From: Guadua angustifolia
Taxonomy: Eukaryota; Streptophyta; Magnoliopsida; Poales; Poaceae
Length of the DNA: 64,000 nucleotides
Reading direction: 5' to 3'
NCBI GenBank assembly: GCA_036346375.1
Contig: CM070500.1
Span: forward strand, 78,720,437 to 78,784,436
The notes beneath the pieces are model-generated. The model had not been told where the DNA came from and made no database searches. It saw only the letters and a list, made by a program, of their open reading frames with translations. The translations under genes and the position numbers were made by a program. Position 1 is the stretch's first letter. Every line of letters begins with the position of its first letter. Shown piece by piece: positions 1 to 11,758 of the stretch.

Positions 1-316
1 ACCATATTTGCACCCTAATGGAGTAAATACCCATCGGGTATCGGGTTTCGGGTACCCATTGCCATCCCTAGCGATGAGGACATGCATTGCAAAAAGGAAC
101 AGGTTAGGCTTGGGTTTCAGTATTGTAATCGCAGAAATACTGCATATCTGAATTTTCTGACTTCCCGTTTTGAGAATGATTTCGGATGTCACTTTATGAT
201 ACGAGATTTGCTCAGAAAGAAATCGTGTATTCATGTGTATTGTACACTGGATGTGTAGGCAAACTTCTTTTTCAAGATAAAGCTAGCTGACGGCAAACCC
301 TGAATTTAGAATTGTA
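1..316. other. Intergenic DNA, no gene seen
   Basis: AT-rich sequence with no convincing coding potential. It ends at the border of the MITE that follows. Confidence 0.5.
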
Positions 317-1519
317 AGAGCAACTACAACAGTGGAGACAGATATATTATATATATTTCTCTATATCATCTAAAAATAAAACTAAATATAACTTCTACAA
401 TGATTTGTCTATTATGTTTGTCTCTATACAATTCCACAATTTTTTAATCATAGCATGAAAAAAAATTTATTATAAACAATGGTATTTTGTGCTGTTTATA
501 TGCCCTAAATTTATGGATTTAGGTATCTATTCATTTTTCGATAAAGGAAGCTTTTATTAATCTTAGTAAATTACATCAAGGTGATACAATTATACTAAGA
601 AGGCTCCCGGCCTCTACACAGTTAGGGTGTACACAGCCAAACACACACACACAAGAAAAGACAAAGGAACCGTCGCGGCAAACTACATCACGCAATATTG
701 TCTTCAAGGCTATCCACCATCATAGCAACACTTGGACCGCGATAAAAACTCTCCAATGACAACGCCTCCAAGAAGGACTCGATACGCACACGCACCGCCA
801 TTGCCATGATCCAACCAGTGAAGGCCAGACCAAAGGTTTTCACCTCGGAGAGTAAATTCTTTGACTACAAAACAATGCCTTCAACAAGACCATTGCGAGC
901 ACAACCAACTAAGGTCGACCTAGAGATTTCTCCTCAAGTCGGCACGGAGATCCCAGTGTTGCAACCACCCTCATTCCGAGCTAGTGCCGCCATACCACTT
1001 AATCTTAGCCAATAGCAACGGCCACCTTCTCAAGGCCAGACAAAATAATTTTTAGATGTTCGACTCTATGATGACAGATTCGCGAGCTAGCCAATAGGCA
1101 CACGATCATCAAGTCCATAGAGTGCATCTAAAAAATGAGTTGTGTCGCCTAAGAAAACGAATCCGCGAATCGATGCTAAGATGACATAGGTCAAAAGAAA
1201 TGTATGAACAACGCTAGTAAGAGATGAAGACGCTGAAGCGAAGAGTAGTCACCTAGATCGCTCATCATCCACAAGATGCCGGCCGACCACCAAACACTTT
1301 TGGGAGCAATGATCAAATCATCCGCCGTAAGCAAGACTCCCACCAAGAACAGCTAAATCCAGGGGTCGAGAGCACGGATCCGGTGAGGGACACCAAAGAT
1401 CGGCCAGGTATCTATTCATATAAAGACAACTACACTCTCTCCTCTTCTCTCCTCCATATTACACAAATTATACATAGTAAATTTATAGATAGCTGACACT
1501 GTACTATTGTGTATGTTCT
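317..1519. mobile_element. MITE split by a LINE insertion
   Basis: The outer ends are imperfect inverted repeats (AGAGCAACTACAACAG on the left; the right end read in reverse starts AGAACATACACAATAG). The AT-rich body, minus the LINE at 535-1405, is similar to the stretch at about 48345-48620, which supports a dispersed family. No clear TSD was found, so the borders and class (Mutator-like by appearance) are inferred. Confidence 0.45.
535..1405 (-). mobile_element. 5'-truncated LINE (non-LTR retrotransposon) tail
   Basis: A perfect 14-bp direct repeat, AGGTATCTATTCAT, lies at 521-534 and 1406-1419 and brackets this block. The left edge begins with a short T-run, which is the poly(A) end of an element on the minus strand. 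The interior has only short frames and looks like the 3' part of a grass LINE. It is nested inside a MITE. The TSD is directly visible; the LINE assignment rests on the poly(A)-like end and the long TSD. Confidence 0.65.
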
Positions 1520-2042
1520 AAGTGCATTGGGATGCAGTGGGACCAAGGAGTTGAGCAGGAAATAAATTTGTTATGGTTTTTCTATCCTTCCACTGACTGA
1601 AAACGTTGCCACTGAAAATCAGTCATTTTTTTTTTGAGCCATTGGGATTTATGCTTCGCTTAGATTTTTTAGTTTAACAAACCCTCTATCATACAAGGTG
1701 GCCTAGAGGTTATCGGTAATTGGTTGGGACCGGCTACAGGGGGCGTCATCTATGCAAGACCAAAGGTTGGCAATCGTGTGATGATAAGCATGACAACAAC
1801 GCAACAGTAATGAGCGATAGCAACGGTGAATACTGATTAGTGGTGGCGGCACCGTTGAAGGCTAACCCGGGGGGGTCCGGAAGGCCCTAAACCTCTTCTT
1901 TGTGGCCGGGCGGCGGCGAAGGCACTGTGGTGTCACAACTCCGACGGGATTTGGCGGTGAAAGAGAGAGGAAAGACAAGGGTGGAGATGACGACGGAGAA
2001 TACAGGAAATGAGTTAGAATGGGATTGGTGTAAGCATTAAAG
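1520..2042. other. Intergenic DNA, no gene seen
   Basis: Mixed sequence with a GC-richer patch around 1720-1990 that has no sustained frame. No gene or defined repeat recognised. Confidence 0.4.
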
Positions 2043-2605
2043 GCGTGTTTGGTTGGAAACCAATTTTACCATTACTAATCTTAAGTAATTATGGTTTGTT
2101 ATACTTCTGTGACAACAAAATTTAGACTCTATTTGATTTGAAGTCCACTTTACTATAACAAATCTTAGGTAAATGTGGCTTGCCACACTTTTTGTGACAA
2201 TAAAATTTAACATCACAAACATAGCAAAATTTGACAAAAACAAACTAAGTCTATAATATGTGAAACATAGCAAAATTTGACAAAAACAAACTAAGTCTAT
2301 AATATGTGAAACATAGGACTAAGAAAGTGTGGTAAACTGCAGTTATGGCAACGAACCAAATACTCATCTAAGAATCTATAGTACAACTAAGCTTAGGTGT
2401 TGTAAGGTTAGTTTCAAACCATACAAGTCTTTAGCGCCACAAGTATTGCAAAATTTGGCAAAAAAATGAGTCTACGACGTGTAGGACATGGGGCTAAGAA
2501 AGTGTGGTAAGCCATAGTTATTACAATGAACTAAATACTTGTTTAAGAATCTATAGCATATCTAAATTTATGTGTGACAATGTTAGCTTTCAACCAAACA
2601 AACTC
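2043..2605. mobile_element. MITE with GTTTGGTTG-type terminal inverted repeats
   Basis: The left end GCGTGTTTGGTTGGAAA is mirrored by the right end, which reads GAGTTTGTTTGGTTGAAAG in reverse. The body is AT-rich and carries internal near-repeats, including a 46-bp tandem duplication at about 2223-2314. The TIR type resembles Tourist/Harbinger or hAT MITEs of grasses. No unambiguous TSD was found. Confidence 0.5.
2223..2314. repeat. 46-bp perfect tandem duplication
   Basis: The unit beginning AGCAAAATTTGACAAAAACA occurs at 2223 and again at 2269 with no visible difference. It lies inside the MITE and looks recent. Confidence 0.85.
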
Positions 2606-2647
2606 TTAGCCTCTATCGAGGGAATTAGGAACCTACCAGAATTTTCT

Positions 2648-2711
2648 TCTGGTGGATTGTTTGAGTTACAGATTATCTTTCTGGTGGATTGTTTGAGTTA
2701 CAGATTATCTG
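2648..2711. repeat. 32-bp perfect tandem duplication
   Basis: The unit beginning TTCTGGTGGATTGTTTGAGT is present twice head to tail, downstream of the DJ-1 gene. Confidence 0.85.
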
Positions 2712-3202
2712 AGATTAAAGTGAGTCGTGAGCGCCCAGGCAGATGGTCCATCTAGATAGGAAAGGTAGTGATAATGGAGAGAAATATGAACCATGAAGCG
2801 ATTACGGTTTAATTTGGGACAGTATCTAATTATGCAGATTCTTGATTTTTCAAGAATCCAGTGGGTGGTAATTTCCGATTTTATGTACAAATTTGTTTTT
2901 GATTGTGAAAGAAGCTTCTTAGAGAAGCTGCCAACTACCTGATTATTGGAGAATTCAGAATCTGATTGTGCAGTTCTATACTGGACCTAAATTGTCTGGA
3001 ATTTGACTGATTGTAAGGAAAAACATTCAAATGACGATTGGACAGCTTTACTTTGTTATTATCTCCTTGGGTGCACAGCAGTTCACACATGTGAATCAAA
3101 CGTTACACCAACTCATCATCTCATCACCTCAAGAACAAACACAACACCGGTGGTACAACAATTATAGGCTCCTAAGGGCCCAGCACCTTACACTTGACAG
3201 AG

Positions 3203-6200
3203 TCATGCGAAAAGGAGACCTTCCGCCACTAGTCGCGCCTCGTCGCGGCCGAACAGCTTCTCGACGACGGCCACGGCGAACTCCATGGCGGTGCCAGGGC
3301 TTCTGCTCGTGATCAGGTTCCCATCAACCACCACTCTGCTCTCACACTCACTAGCGTCCGCGAGCAAACCGGCCATGGATGGATGCGTCGTCGCTTTCTT
3401 GCCCTGCAATTGCGCAACAAGCACGCAACAAGTCAGACATAAAACTCAAAGCCATCTTGTAAACTGAACTCGACCTGATCAGTTAAAAGACGATCCATCA
3501 GGTGTGTTTGTAGTATTGAATTCTATGCACCAAACATTTCACCGAGAAGCTTAACATATCGAGGAAAGGTAGACAATATACTTATACTTCAGCGTGTACC
3601 TGAAGTAGACCGTGGGGCTCGAGTACATGAGCTGTCGCAGCGCAAATCGCACCGTAAGGCTTGTTCTCTTCTGCTTGCTTCTTCAGTAGAGTGAAAAGCT
3701 TCTCTCTACTGCTCAGCGTTTCTGCACCTGGCATACCACCCTGTTTGAAGTGAGAAAGCAGAAGTCAGTGGCTACGAGCATGTCCAGATTGGCTATTTGG
3801 CTTCTCTCTACTCTCTAGTGCAGTGAAGTCTGCTTGGTACTTGCCGGCACGATGATCAGATCAAATTGCATCTGATCGGCAGCCTCATCCAGCATCACGT
3901 CAGCCACTATTCTCATCCCGTAGCGCCCGACAATCTCTACGCTGTCCTCAGCTGATGCAACGACGACATTCGCGTTGGCTCGGCGCAAGGCATCGACGAT
4001 CACTATCACCTCCATTTCCTCAGTGCCCTTGGCTATTGGAACTAGGACCTGAAGAAGTAGAAACAGGCAAAGGTTTCAGAGAACTTCAGGCAGATATGTG
4101 TACCGAGGGAAACCCACACAGTGCTCTGCATGCAGAGCAAGAAATGGTAGCATGTTAAACACGAGTGTAATTGAGTTTCAATTCTCACGTACCTTGGGTG
4201 TGCCGTCGCATTTCCACTGAACCGAGTTGACTTCCTTCATGGTATACCCAGCTTCATATCTGACGAGCTATACAACAAGAGACGCGCAAGAGACAGTCAG
4301 TTCATCTGTTCATGCGACAAAAATCAGACAAATGGAGCATTTGCTGTTCTAGATTTGCTCATTTCATGGAGATGCACCAAAGAGCTCGATCTGCCATGCT
4401 TAGGAATGCCATTTTTCTCTGAGTAATTACACGTAGTCACTGACAGTCTGGTCCACATTACAGTGAGCACTAATGTAAGCTTTGGTTTTCATATGAGCTG
4501 ACCATCAAAACAACAGCTGCGAGGCCCCATGAGGGCTCGTCCTACCAATAATTCACGTCCTGCTTTTCCACAAGCTCCGTGCATTTTTCGAGCTCAGATG
4601 TCAACAAGATACTAATATCTGGTTTTGACTGACAACGATGCATGTGATGATGTGAACCTGCAGAAACCGGCACCGCCGCAACCTCAATCTGTCCATTTTG
4701 ACTTTTTGAGCTCAAATTATTCCTGCTTTCCTACAGAAGAGGACAAATCACGCTTTCCACTCCTGAAAACCAGAAACTGTGCGTTCCTATCCTCTTCTAT
4801 TTTAACATTTTATTTTCTGAACAAATCGTTGTGGACACACTCCATACTTTTGGCAAAGAAAAGAAAATAGACGGCTAGCAAGAACATCAGTACCATTGAT
4901 TTTGCGATTTGCTCGACCTTCTCCTTCCCGTAGAGCTGCTCTACCAAAGCCAGGGCAAACTCCGCCGACGTCGCCGGGCCGCGGCTCGTGACGGCGTTGC
5001 CATCCACCACCAGGTTCGCCTCCACGGCGGTCACCTCGGGAGGGAACTTGTCCACGAACAGTGGATGGGCAGTTGCCTACATATGTAAACATAAAGCGCA
5101 ATCACTTGCCGATAGCAATGACATTAATCTCGACGCAACTAGAAGTGTACCACTGTACCTGTATGTACTAAATTAATTAGTGAGTAATTAATGCCTACCA
5201 ATGTGGAACAGTGATCTGAAACGGACGCGGTATGGGTTTGTACGAATCGATCGGATTTGTGATGTGATGATCAAGAAAAGAACGAACGGCAATGCAATGG
5301 TACTAAATGGCGGAGAAGAACCGAGCCAGCCATGGAGATGCACGGTGCACTTACCTTGAGGCCGTTGAGCAGGCCCCAGGACGCCAAAGCCAGCGGCGGC
5401 GCGGCGCAGATGGCGGCGCAGAGCCCTCTCGCCTCCGCGTGCCTCCTCACTATGCCCTCCAGCGCCGCGCAGCCGCCGAGGTTCTCCGCGCCGGGAACAC
5501 CTCCCTGCATATCACGGAAGATCGATCGATGTGTCTGTACGTGTGTATATATATACGGTTTTATACTTTGGGAGTACCCCTGCAGTATACCATTTATCCT
5601 TTTGAGTATACTCTAATACCGCTTAAATGATAATTATTAATTTCGGTATACTACAATAATAATTCTAAGATACTCAAATGCGACATGATTGGAAAAGATT
5701 AATCAAAGCCCTTCATTTTTTTTTTGCTATATACCCTTTTTCATATGTAAAAGGAATATATAAATAAATTATGCTATAAAGGATGAATTTTGATGAATTT
5801 TTTTGTGGAATTCACTTTAGAGTATCTTATAATCAGTATTAGTGTATACTCAAAAGAATGAAGAGGTATAATAATATCATTTAAAAGGTATACTGGATGT
5901 GGAAGTACGTACTTCTAGGAGTATGAAACTATTTTCCTATATATATGTGTATGTTTGTCTGTGTACACACACATGCGCATGTGCATGTCCAGATCGAGGC
6001 ACCATGATTTCAAATACGTGAATTCAAGTCATATTCAAGATATATTTTTTTGAAAATTTTAGTTTTACGGTATATACCCACCGATAACAATTCACATGAA
6101 ACACATACATTTGAAAAAAAAATGTATTTGAATTTAAAGATTTTGAATAAATTTAGACCACCTGTTTTGCTGATTTTTTTTAAAGAAATAGCAAGAGCTC

Positions 6201-6961
6201 TATCATGCATTAAAAACGGGAGAAATGTGATACATAGGAAAGATACAGGCACACTAAGTGAAATAATAAATGGACCTCTAACACAAGCTGGAATTTAGAA
6301 GAAACCATCATCTGGACACAAGCTAATTAGAATTTATATATAAAATCAGCACATATCTACGATAAAACTATCATTAACAAGAGAAACTCTCATCTGAATT
6401 TTAGTTCAAACTTATTTGTCCTAGCTAGTAAACTAGTTACCATTCTAAAAATTTTCAAAAATTTCGTATGTAATATATATAGGAATATACATATTTTGGA
6501 TCATGACGACCAGCTCGATATATCCACGGTGCTCTATATGTGTGTGTGGGGTGGTTTGGTTCTCGGCAAATCGGAGCCGGTGTGGGTTATATTTTTGCAT
6601 ACGGGGAGGACGATGAGGTCGTAGGAAGCGGTGGCACAGTCGACGACGAGCGCGTCGGCGACGACCTTGACGCCGTACATGACTTCGACGAGCAGGCCGT
6701 CTCCGGCGGACGCGACGGTGACGTCTGCGCCGGCGCGGCGGAGGATGTCGACGGGGACGGACGCCTCCACCGGCTCCGTGCCGGCGACGATCGGCACCAA
6801 CACCTGCGCAAGCGCAGCGCAGCTAGAGTGGTCAGGCCACGCATGTTGATCTCCTTCACGCTTTTTTGTATGCTACGTGAGAAGACGCGATCCCAAAGAG
6901 GCTAAAGACAGCATGGACCAGTGGTAGGGTATCATACCTTCTTAGGGCAAGGAGACGCCAT
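3203..6961 (-). CDS. DJ-1/PfpI family protein with two DJ-1 domains, 8 exons, 392 aa
   Basis: Minus-strand exons: 6961-6938, 6803-6603, 5504-5355, 5076-4894, 4267-4193, 4048-3845, 3740-3600, 3403-3203 (stop TGA at 3205-3203). Spliced length is 1179 nt, with the reading frame kept across every junction. The protein starts MASPCPKK and has two tandem DJ-1 domains, about residues 9-190 and 212-392. Each has the family glutamate (E18 in AGTEPVEA; E221 in KGTEEMEV), a G-G-x-P-G loop, and the nucleophile-elbow cysteine (C108 in AAICAAP; C312 in GAICAAT). The two-domain layout and length match plant DJ-1A/B-type proteins, which are linked to glyoxalase III or deglycase activity and oxidative-stress protection; function here is inferred from the family. 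All introns are GT-AG except the intron after exon 6 (3844-3741), which begins GCAAGT. Intron 2 holds a MITE. No inactivating change was seen, so the gene is probably functional. Confidence 0.9.
5562..5927. mobile_element. Microsatellite-associated MITE, copy 1, in DJ-1 intron 2
   Basis: The inverted ends carry GGAGTAC and GTACTT motifs followed by CAGTATACC or GGTATACTG. The body is closely similar to 51614-51899 and 60745-61049. It is flanked by TA/TG-rich tracts on both sides. It has no coding capacity. Confidence 0.65.
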
Positions 6962-7300
6962 TGATGAGCTGTGGAGGAGGCGCAAGGTGAGGAGGAGACC
7001 GGTACACAATGGACAGAGCATATGGAGTCTCCTGACGTAGAGACGTGCAGAGCTTTAAAGCTCGAAACAGTGACACCTGACACAGATGTGTGCGAAGCGT
7101 TGGCAACTTGACATGCACACATGCAGTCAGTAGTGGAGAAGTAAAGCCGTCCATTAAGTATTTACTGTTGCTCGTGTCTTCAAGCAAAGTTTCATCCCTC
7201 GAATGAGCATCGAGATGGGAACTTAGGTACGTGCGCGCTACGGCCGGTGTTAGAAAGTCAAGTAGGGAATTGCCGTGGGCTCCTACTTCCATGGTACTCT
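6962..7300 (-). promoter_or_regulatory. DJ-1 upstream region (5' UTR and promoter side)
   Basis: Sequence immediately upstream of the DJ-1 start codon. I see no unambiguous TATA box or 5' UTR intron, so the transcription start cannot be placed. Confidence 0.3.
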
Positions 7301-8200
7301 TATCTATGCTGGTCTGTAGATCACCTCGGTGGCTCGGTCAAATTGTAAGATTTAAGAGAGCTCTCGGTTGGCTTGGTGCGCTGGGGCGAACGCAACCCGC
7401 CCGCATTCAAGCGCCGCTCGACGGCGCTTGTGGAGCTAAGTACATGCGTTCGTGAAAGTGTATGTGGGTGTGTGTTTATAGATTAGTTGCTGTTCTCTCT
7501 CTTTTAATAAAATACTAGAGTTTTTGAATATTTTTTTTAAAAAAATTGTAAGTCTTAAGCTCTATTTGAATATGAGAATTTTTTCTTTTAAAAAAAAGAT
7601 TTGTACTAATTTCTATAAAACCCCAATGTGCCCTGTTTAGATCGCACTAATATTTTCCAATTCCTACTAAAATAAATGTAAATTTCTTTTGTTATAAATG
7701 GGGCTAAAGGTGTTCCACGGTGAGAAAAGTGGAGTCTACTTGTGAGCTGATAACAAATCTTTTAGAAGATCAAATTTCCACTTTCCCACCTCTTTGAACC
7801 CTATTCTCCCTTCTACCACGCTGAAAAATGCACCTCTTTCTTTTGCCACTCTTTGACACACTGTTCCCTTTTCCCACTCAACGTGCTTTTGACTAATGCT
7901 GTGATGTTGGGCCAGCCTAATTAGGAGCCTCGTTGGGGTGCATCTATCTACTTAATCTCTACTCTACAAAACCATCTAATCCGGCCCTTGATCTTACAAA
8001 ATCAGTGCACTTAAACCCGTATGGCCGATTTAGAGATGGTTTTGCTGCTGTGATGGATGAGCTGGCCGGAGTGGTTTTGCTAGGGAAACGATGTGTACGC
8101 TTTGAAGCTGACTCGGCAAGTCAACCGTATCAATTGCACATATCTCTCTCTCCTCTTTTCACCTGTGTGCTACCTCTCTTGCTGCGGCCAACCCTGCTAG
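7301..8200. other. Intergenic DNA, no gene seen
   Basis: Mixed-composition sequence with short frames only. The T-rich tracts near 7520-7620 could be the tail of an old retroelement, but no TSD was found. Confidence 0.4.
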
Positions 8201-8551
8201 CAGGGGCGCAGCTAGTAGTTGGCACAGTTATACCATGACATAATCAATGCTCTAGCCCATCGTGTATTCTTTAGTTTACGTACACACAGCAGCAGGAAGA
8301 TAGAACGTCGCAGACTCGCAGTCACTACTGGTTCGTTCAATACTTCAATCGTTCTCCGTTATTGAGCAGCGTCTCTGCGTATGTGCTTGTGCGTCAGGCA
8401 ATTGGATTTGGATCGTGTCTTATACTTGTGTGGCAGAAAATTGAATTTGGATTTTGGATCACGACAGGCCGCAGAGTATTTTGTGCTTATACGGTTGTAT
8501 TTTCTTTTTTTAGTTGGACCAACCTTACCTAAAATTCTGACTACGCCACTA
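8201..8551. mobile_element. hAT-type MITE with 8-bp TSD
   Basis: The perfect 8-bp direct repeat CCTGCTAG flanks the block (8193-8200 and 8552-8559). The left end CAGGGGCGCAGCTAG and the right end, reverse TAGTGGCGTAGTCAG, form a 15-bp imperfect TIR. TSD length and CAGGGGCG-type ends are those of hAT elements. The 351-bp length means it is non-autonomous. Confidence 0.8.
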
Positions 8552-8726
8552 CCTGCTAGTGCTCACTGTCCTCTTCTCCGCCGGCCCATTGGCTCTGGAT
8601 CTTTGAGGTGTTGGTGCAGCCGTCGTGCTCTCGCCTAGCTGGTCACTCCAGTGTGTTCTCGGTGAGCGAGCCAGCACGGGAGAACGAGGAGTTGTGGAGG
8701 TGCTCCGATCAGCTGCTCGGGATTGA

Positions 8727-9114
8727 GGCCCTGTTTGTTTCAGCTAGAGATTGTGGAAAACAGTTTTTAAAAGTTGGAAGGGCAACAAACAGTAAGCTTT
8801 TAATCTAGATTATAACAATCTGGAGGCCAGATTGTAGCAATCCCACAATCCACTCTTCCCCAGCTTTTCCTAGCTTTTTTTTTACAAAAGACCACAATAC
8901 CCATCCAACTTCAACCAAAATTACCCACCATTGCCCCTAGCTTTCCCTAGCTTTCCTCAACTTCAACCAAAATTACCCACCATTGCCCCCAACTATAATC
9001 TGGATTACCAAACAACCATGAGCTTTTCAACCTCCAGCTTTTTAACAATCCAGCTTTTACAATCTAGTTTTTAAAAACTGCTTTCCACAATCCCCAGCTG
9101 AAACAAACAGGGCC
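8727..9114. mobile_element. Tourist-like MITE, long TIRs
   Basis: The ends GGCCCTGTTTGTTTCAGCT and their inverted copy begin TIRs of nearly 48 bp. The trinucleotide TGA flanks both sides (8724-8726 and 9115-9117), giving a 3-bp TSD as in PIF/Harbinger elements, although TTA/TAA is the usual target. Length is 388 bp with no ORF. Confidence 0.75.
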
Positions 9115-9163
9115 TGAGCTAGGCTCGAAACTTCTTTGCTTGTTGTGATGTTTGGATCTTTCT

Positions 9164-9557
9164 TTTTTTCTTTTAAGGAAAAGGCAGAAGCTCTGTCAAA
9201 TACATTAAGATAGGGGATAAAAATAATGTTTATAAAGGTCTCGAAAGATTAGGAGTTAGAGAGTCGGGCTGAAGCCCGCCAGGCTAACGAAAACAAAGCC
9301 AACAGAAAACATACAACTAAAACAACAAAGAACGCTCAAAGCATCTCAAAAGCCACCGATCTGTTGCGCACGTCCCGAACGACCGAATCTGCTACCTGTT
9401 GCACCGAGCTGTAGCTGTTTTGAAAAATCCTACGATTCCTTTCGTTCCAAAAGTTCCATAAGGCGTATGTGACCACCCCATCAAATTTCTTTCTCCTAGA
9501 CATGACCACCGAGAGGTGAGAGTTTCTCCACCATGTGGAATTCCCACCGAGAGGCGT
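9164..9557 (-). mobile_element. 5'-truncated LINE with 16-bp TSD
   Basis: The perfect 16-bp repeat ATGTTTGGATCTTTCT lies at 9148-9163 and 9558-9573. The left edge is T-rich (poly(A) tail on the minus strand). The minus-strand frame down to 9336 encodes a C-terminal LINE reverse-transcriptase segment with the grass-type motif NFWNERNRRIFQN. Only about 70 codons of the element remain, so it was dead on arrival. Confidence 0.85.
9336..9557 (-). pseudogene. LINE reverse transcriptase C-terminal remnant
   Basis: About 73 codons ending at a stop at 9338-9336. WWRN, the WNFWNERN-type motif and a following Q-V-A-D helix resemble the zf-RVT tail of plant LINE-1 ORF2. It is truncated at its 5' end by incomplete reverse transcription, at the TSD border. 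Confidence 0.75.
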
Positions 9558-9900
9558 ATGTTTGGATCTTTCTCTTGCTGCAACAAGAAGCTTGGTCATG
9601 GTGCCCATGATCGAGCTGCATCAGAAGTGACAACAACGGGAACAAACGACGTAGGTGCAGCATATATGCATTACCGCATGAAGGCAAGCTAGGGTGTTCT
9701 GCACACGCAGGCATGGTCTCCAATCTCCATGGAGAGCAGGCAAGCAAAGCTGGTGCTTGGGTCGACTGTGCGTTGGCGTGAGGGACAAAGGGAAAAAGTA
9801 GAGAGCGACGCGGAGAAAAGTATGACATATATGCCACGTGTAATGAAATCTGTCCCCGCCACATGGTAAAACCGCGTACAAAACCATTTTAGGAGTACAA

Positions 9901-10418
9901 GGGGCTGTTTGGTTGTCTGTATGTACATAGATTTGTATCTATAAATATAGAATTTTGTTTTTTCTTATGTTTGGTTGTCTGCATCTAATTTTGAGTTTGG
10001 CTTTCTGAATGCAAGATTTTCCATGTAACTTGGCTTTGGAGATACAACGAAAATAGGTGTATCTCTGGATACAGCGTATGGCAGCCTCATGTTCTGCGCA
10101 AGGGGCCACTGTCAGCCACAATATCAAACCATGCATACAGTGCCACGTGAGTATATAAGTTTTCCTTTTTTTTCTTTTTTTATATCTTTTGATTAGCATC
10201 TCCGATTACCGAACCGATTTCAAAAATGGGTTCCTAATATTTTTTCAAACAAAACTAGACCACACTTGCTATATAAATTTCAAAATATTTAAATTTTAAA
10301 ATATCTGCCTACTAAATACTCAATCAAACACCGTCTCTGCATCTGTGCATCCCGTATTCCATCAGCCTGGCTGAGTCGAATGGGCCAGATTCGTGAGAGA
10401 AGACAACCAAACAGCCTC
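9901..10418. mobile_element. MITE with GGCTGTTTGGTTGTCT TIR
   Basis: The left end GGGGCTGTTTGGTTGTCT is matched by the reverse of the right end, GAGGCTGTTTGGTTGTCT. Flanks are CAA and TAA, a possible mutated 3-bp TSD of a Tourist-like element. The interior lacks coding potential. Confidence 0.65.
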
Positions 10419-10565
10419 TAAGTGCACTAGTTTTGTAAGCTTAGAAGGTGGATTAAATGCGTTTGTAGTTGGGTACCACTGGTTTGAGGTTATCATCAAA
10501 TTAAAAGATTTAAGGAAACCCTTTTAGTATGCCATGTGTTATCTTCTCCTTTCACCTCCACCATT

Positions 10566-10835
10566 CCCCCTTCCTCCTTCCCTACTCACTTTCCCACATT
10601 CCTTCCTTCCTCTCTAGAGCAAAATTTTCAAATTAGAAAATTTTAAATAGAAAGTTTCAACTAAAAAAATTCAATTCAAAATTTTCAAATTGAAAATTGT
10701 CGGGGATTGGATATTCTCGGTAGACGACCATTGTATCCCAGCGGCCTCCAAGCATGCCCATACTCGGACGTCATCCCCAAGAAAGATCTTCGGACCGCCC
10801 GACCTCCGGACCGGCCCCCATCCTCTATCGAGCTC
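10566..10835. repeat. Tandem duplication of LTR 5' edge plus flank (period about 270 bp)
   Basis: The flank plus the first ~140-150 bp of the solo LTR appear here once, then again as flank plus full LTR starting at 10968. This copy keeps the canonical TGTCGGGG start at 10698, while the full LTR starts TATCGGGG. C-rich tracts (GCCCC and TTCCCCC) lie at the junction and suggest short homology between the breakpoints. The duplication therefore happened after the retrotransposon inserted. Confidence 0.75.
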
Positions 10836-10967
10836 GCCCCTTCCCCCTTCCCTACTCACTTTCCCACATTCCTTCCTTCCTCTCTAGAGCAAAATTTTCA
10901 AATTAGAAAATTTTAAATAGAAAGTTTCAACTAAAAAAATTCAATTCAAAATTTTCAAATTGAAAAT

Positions 10968-11753
10968 TATCGGGGATTGGATATTCTCGGTAGACGACCA
11001 TCGTATCCCGGCGGCCTCCGAGCATGTCCATGCTCGGACGTCATCCCCAAAATCTTCGGACCGCCTGACCTCCGGGCCGGCCCCCATCCTCTATCGAGCT
11101 CGCCCCCGAGCATGCCTGCTCGGGAATCCGCGACCAGACGACCAGGTCTACCGAAGGGACCTCGGGCTTCGCCCAAAAGCCGGGCGCAGTCCACGAAGAC
11201 GACGTGGCATTAATTACGCGGTGGTTCAAGGATCAGACGCCCACGATCTGCGCCGCCATGATCTGCGACCCGCTATCTGCGCCCCATCGCACCTATCGTC
11301 ATGTGCGCGGCGGAAGCAAGGGAACAGCTCCGCCCATGTCCGGAACAGTGGCGCGTCCTCTGTAATAAATGTTGTGTCGCTTGTAACCCCCTATAAATAC
11401 CTTCTCGTACAAAGGGTTCAGGGTTCAGCGAGTTCGACTTCATTCCCTGTTTCCCTCACACAGAGAGCTTGTTGCTGGTGGTCTGGAGGATAGTCCTTAG
11501 AACCTCCCAGGGCCCCCCGAGCAAGCGTATTGTAATACACCCACAAGAAGTTAGTACAATCCTTTGGGCGTGGGGTTGTTATCTCCCTGCGAGAGGCGAA
11601 CGGATCAAAAGTGCCTTCCCTTGTTCATTGTGTCCTCGCTATCGTAGCTCGGTAAGCCCTCAGACGACACATCCCCCTCGGAAAAGGGGCCTTAGGTTGA
11701 TCCCTCATTCAACAAGTAAGCTCGGCGGGGGACCGGTTCCCGAATCGTCGACA
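10968..11753 (+). mobile_element. Solo LTR, Gypsy type, 786 bp
   Basis: The 5-bp TSD AAAAT flanks the block (10963-10967 and 11754-11758). The ends are TATCGGGG (from TGTCGGGG) and TCGTCGACA. Internal landmarks of a plus-strand LTR are a TATA box (CTATAAATA near 11391) and a downstream transcribed part. No internal region is present, so LTR-LTR recombination removed it. Confidence 0.85.
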
Positions 11754-11758
11754 AAAAT

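Noticed and set aside
317..1519. Insertion of the outer MITE with a defined 9-bp TSD
   Set aside because: The flanking 9-mers do not match, so no TSD is claimed.
10960..11493. 177-codon plus-strand frame
   Set aside because: Lies within the solo LTR and crosses its TATA box.
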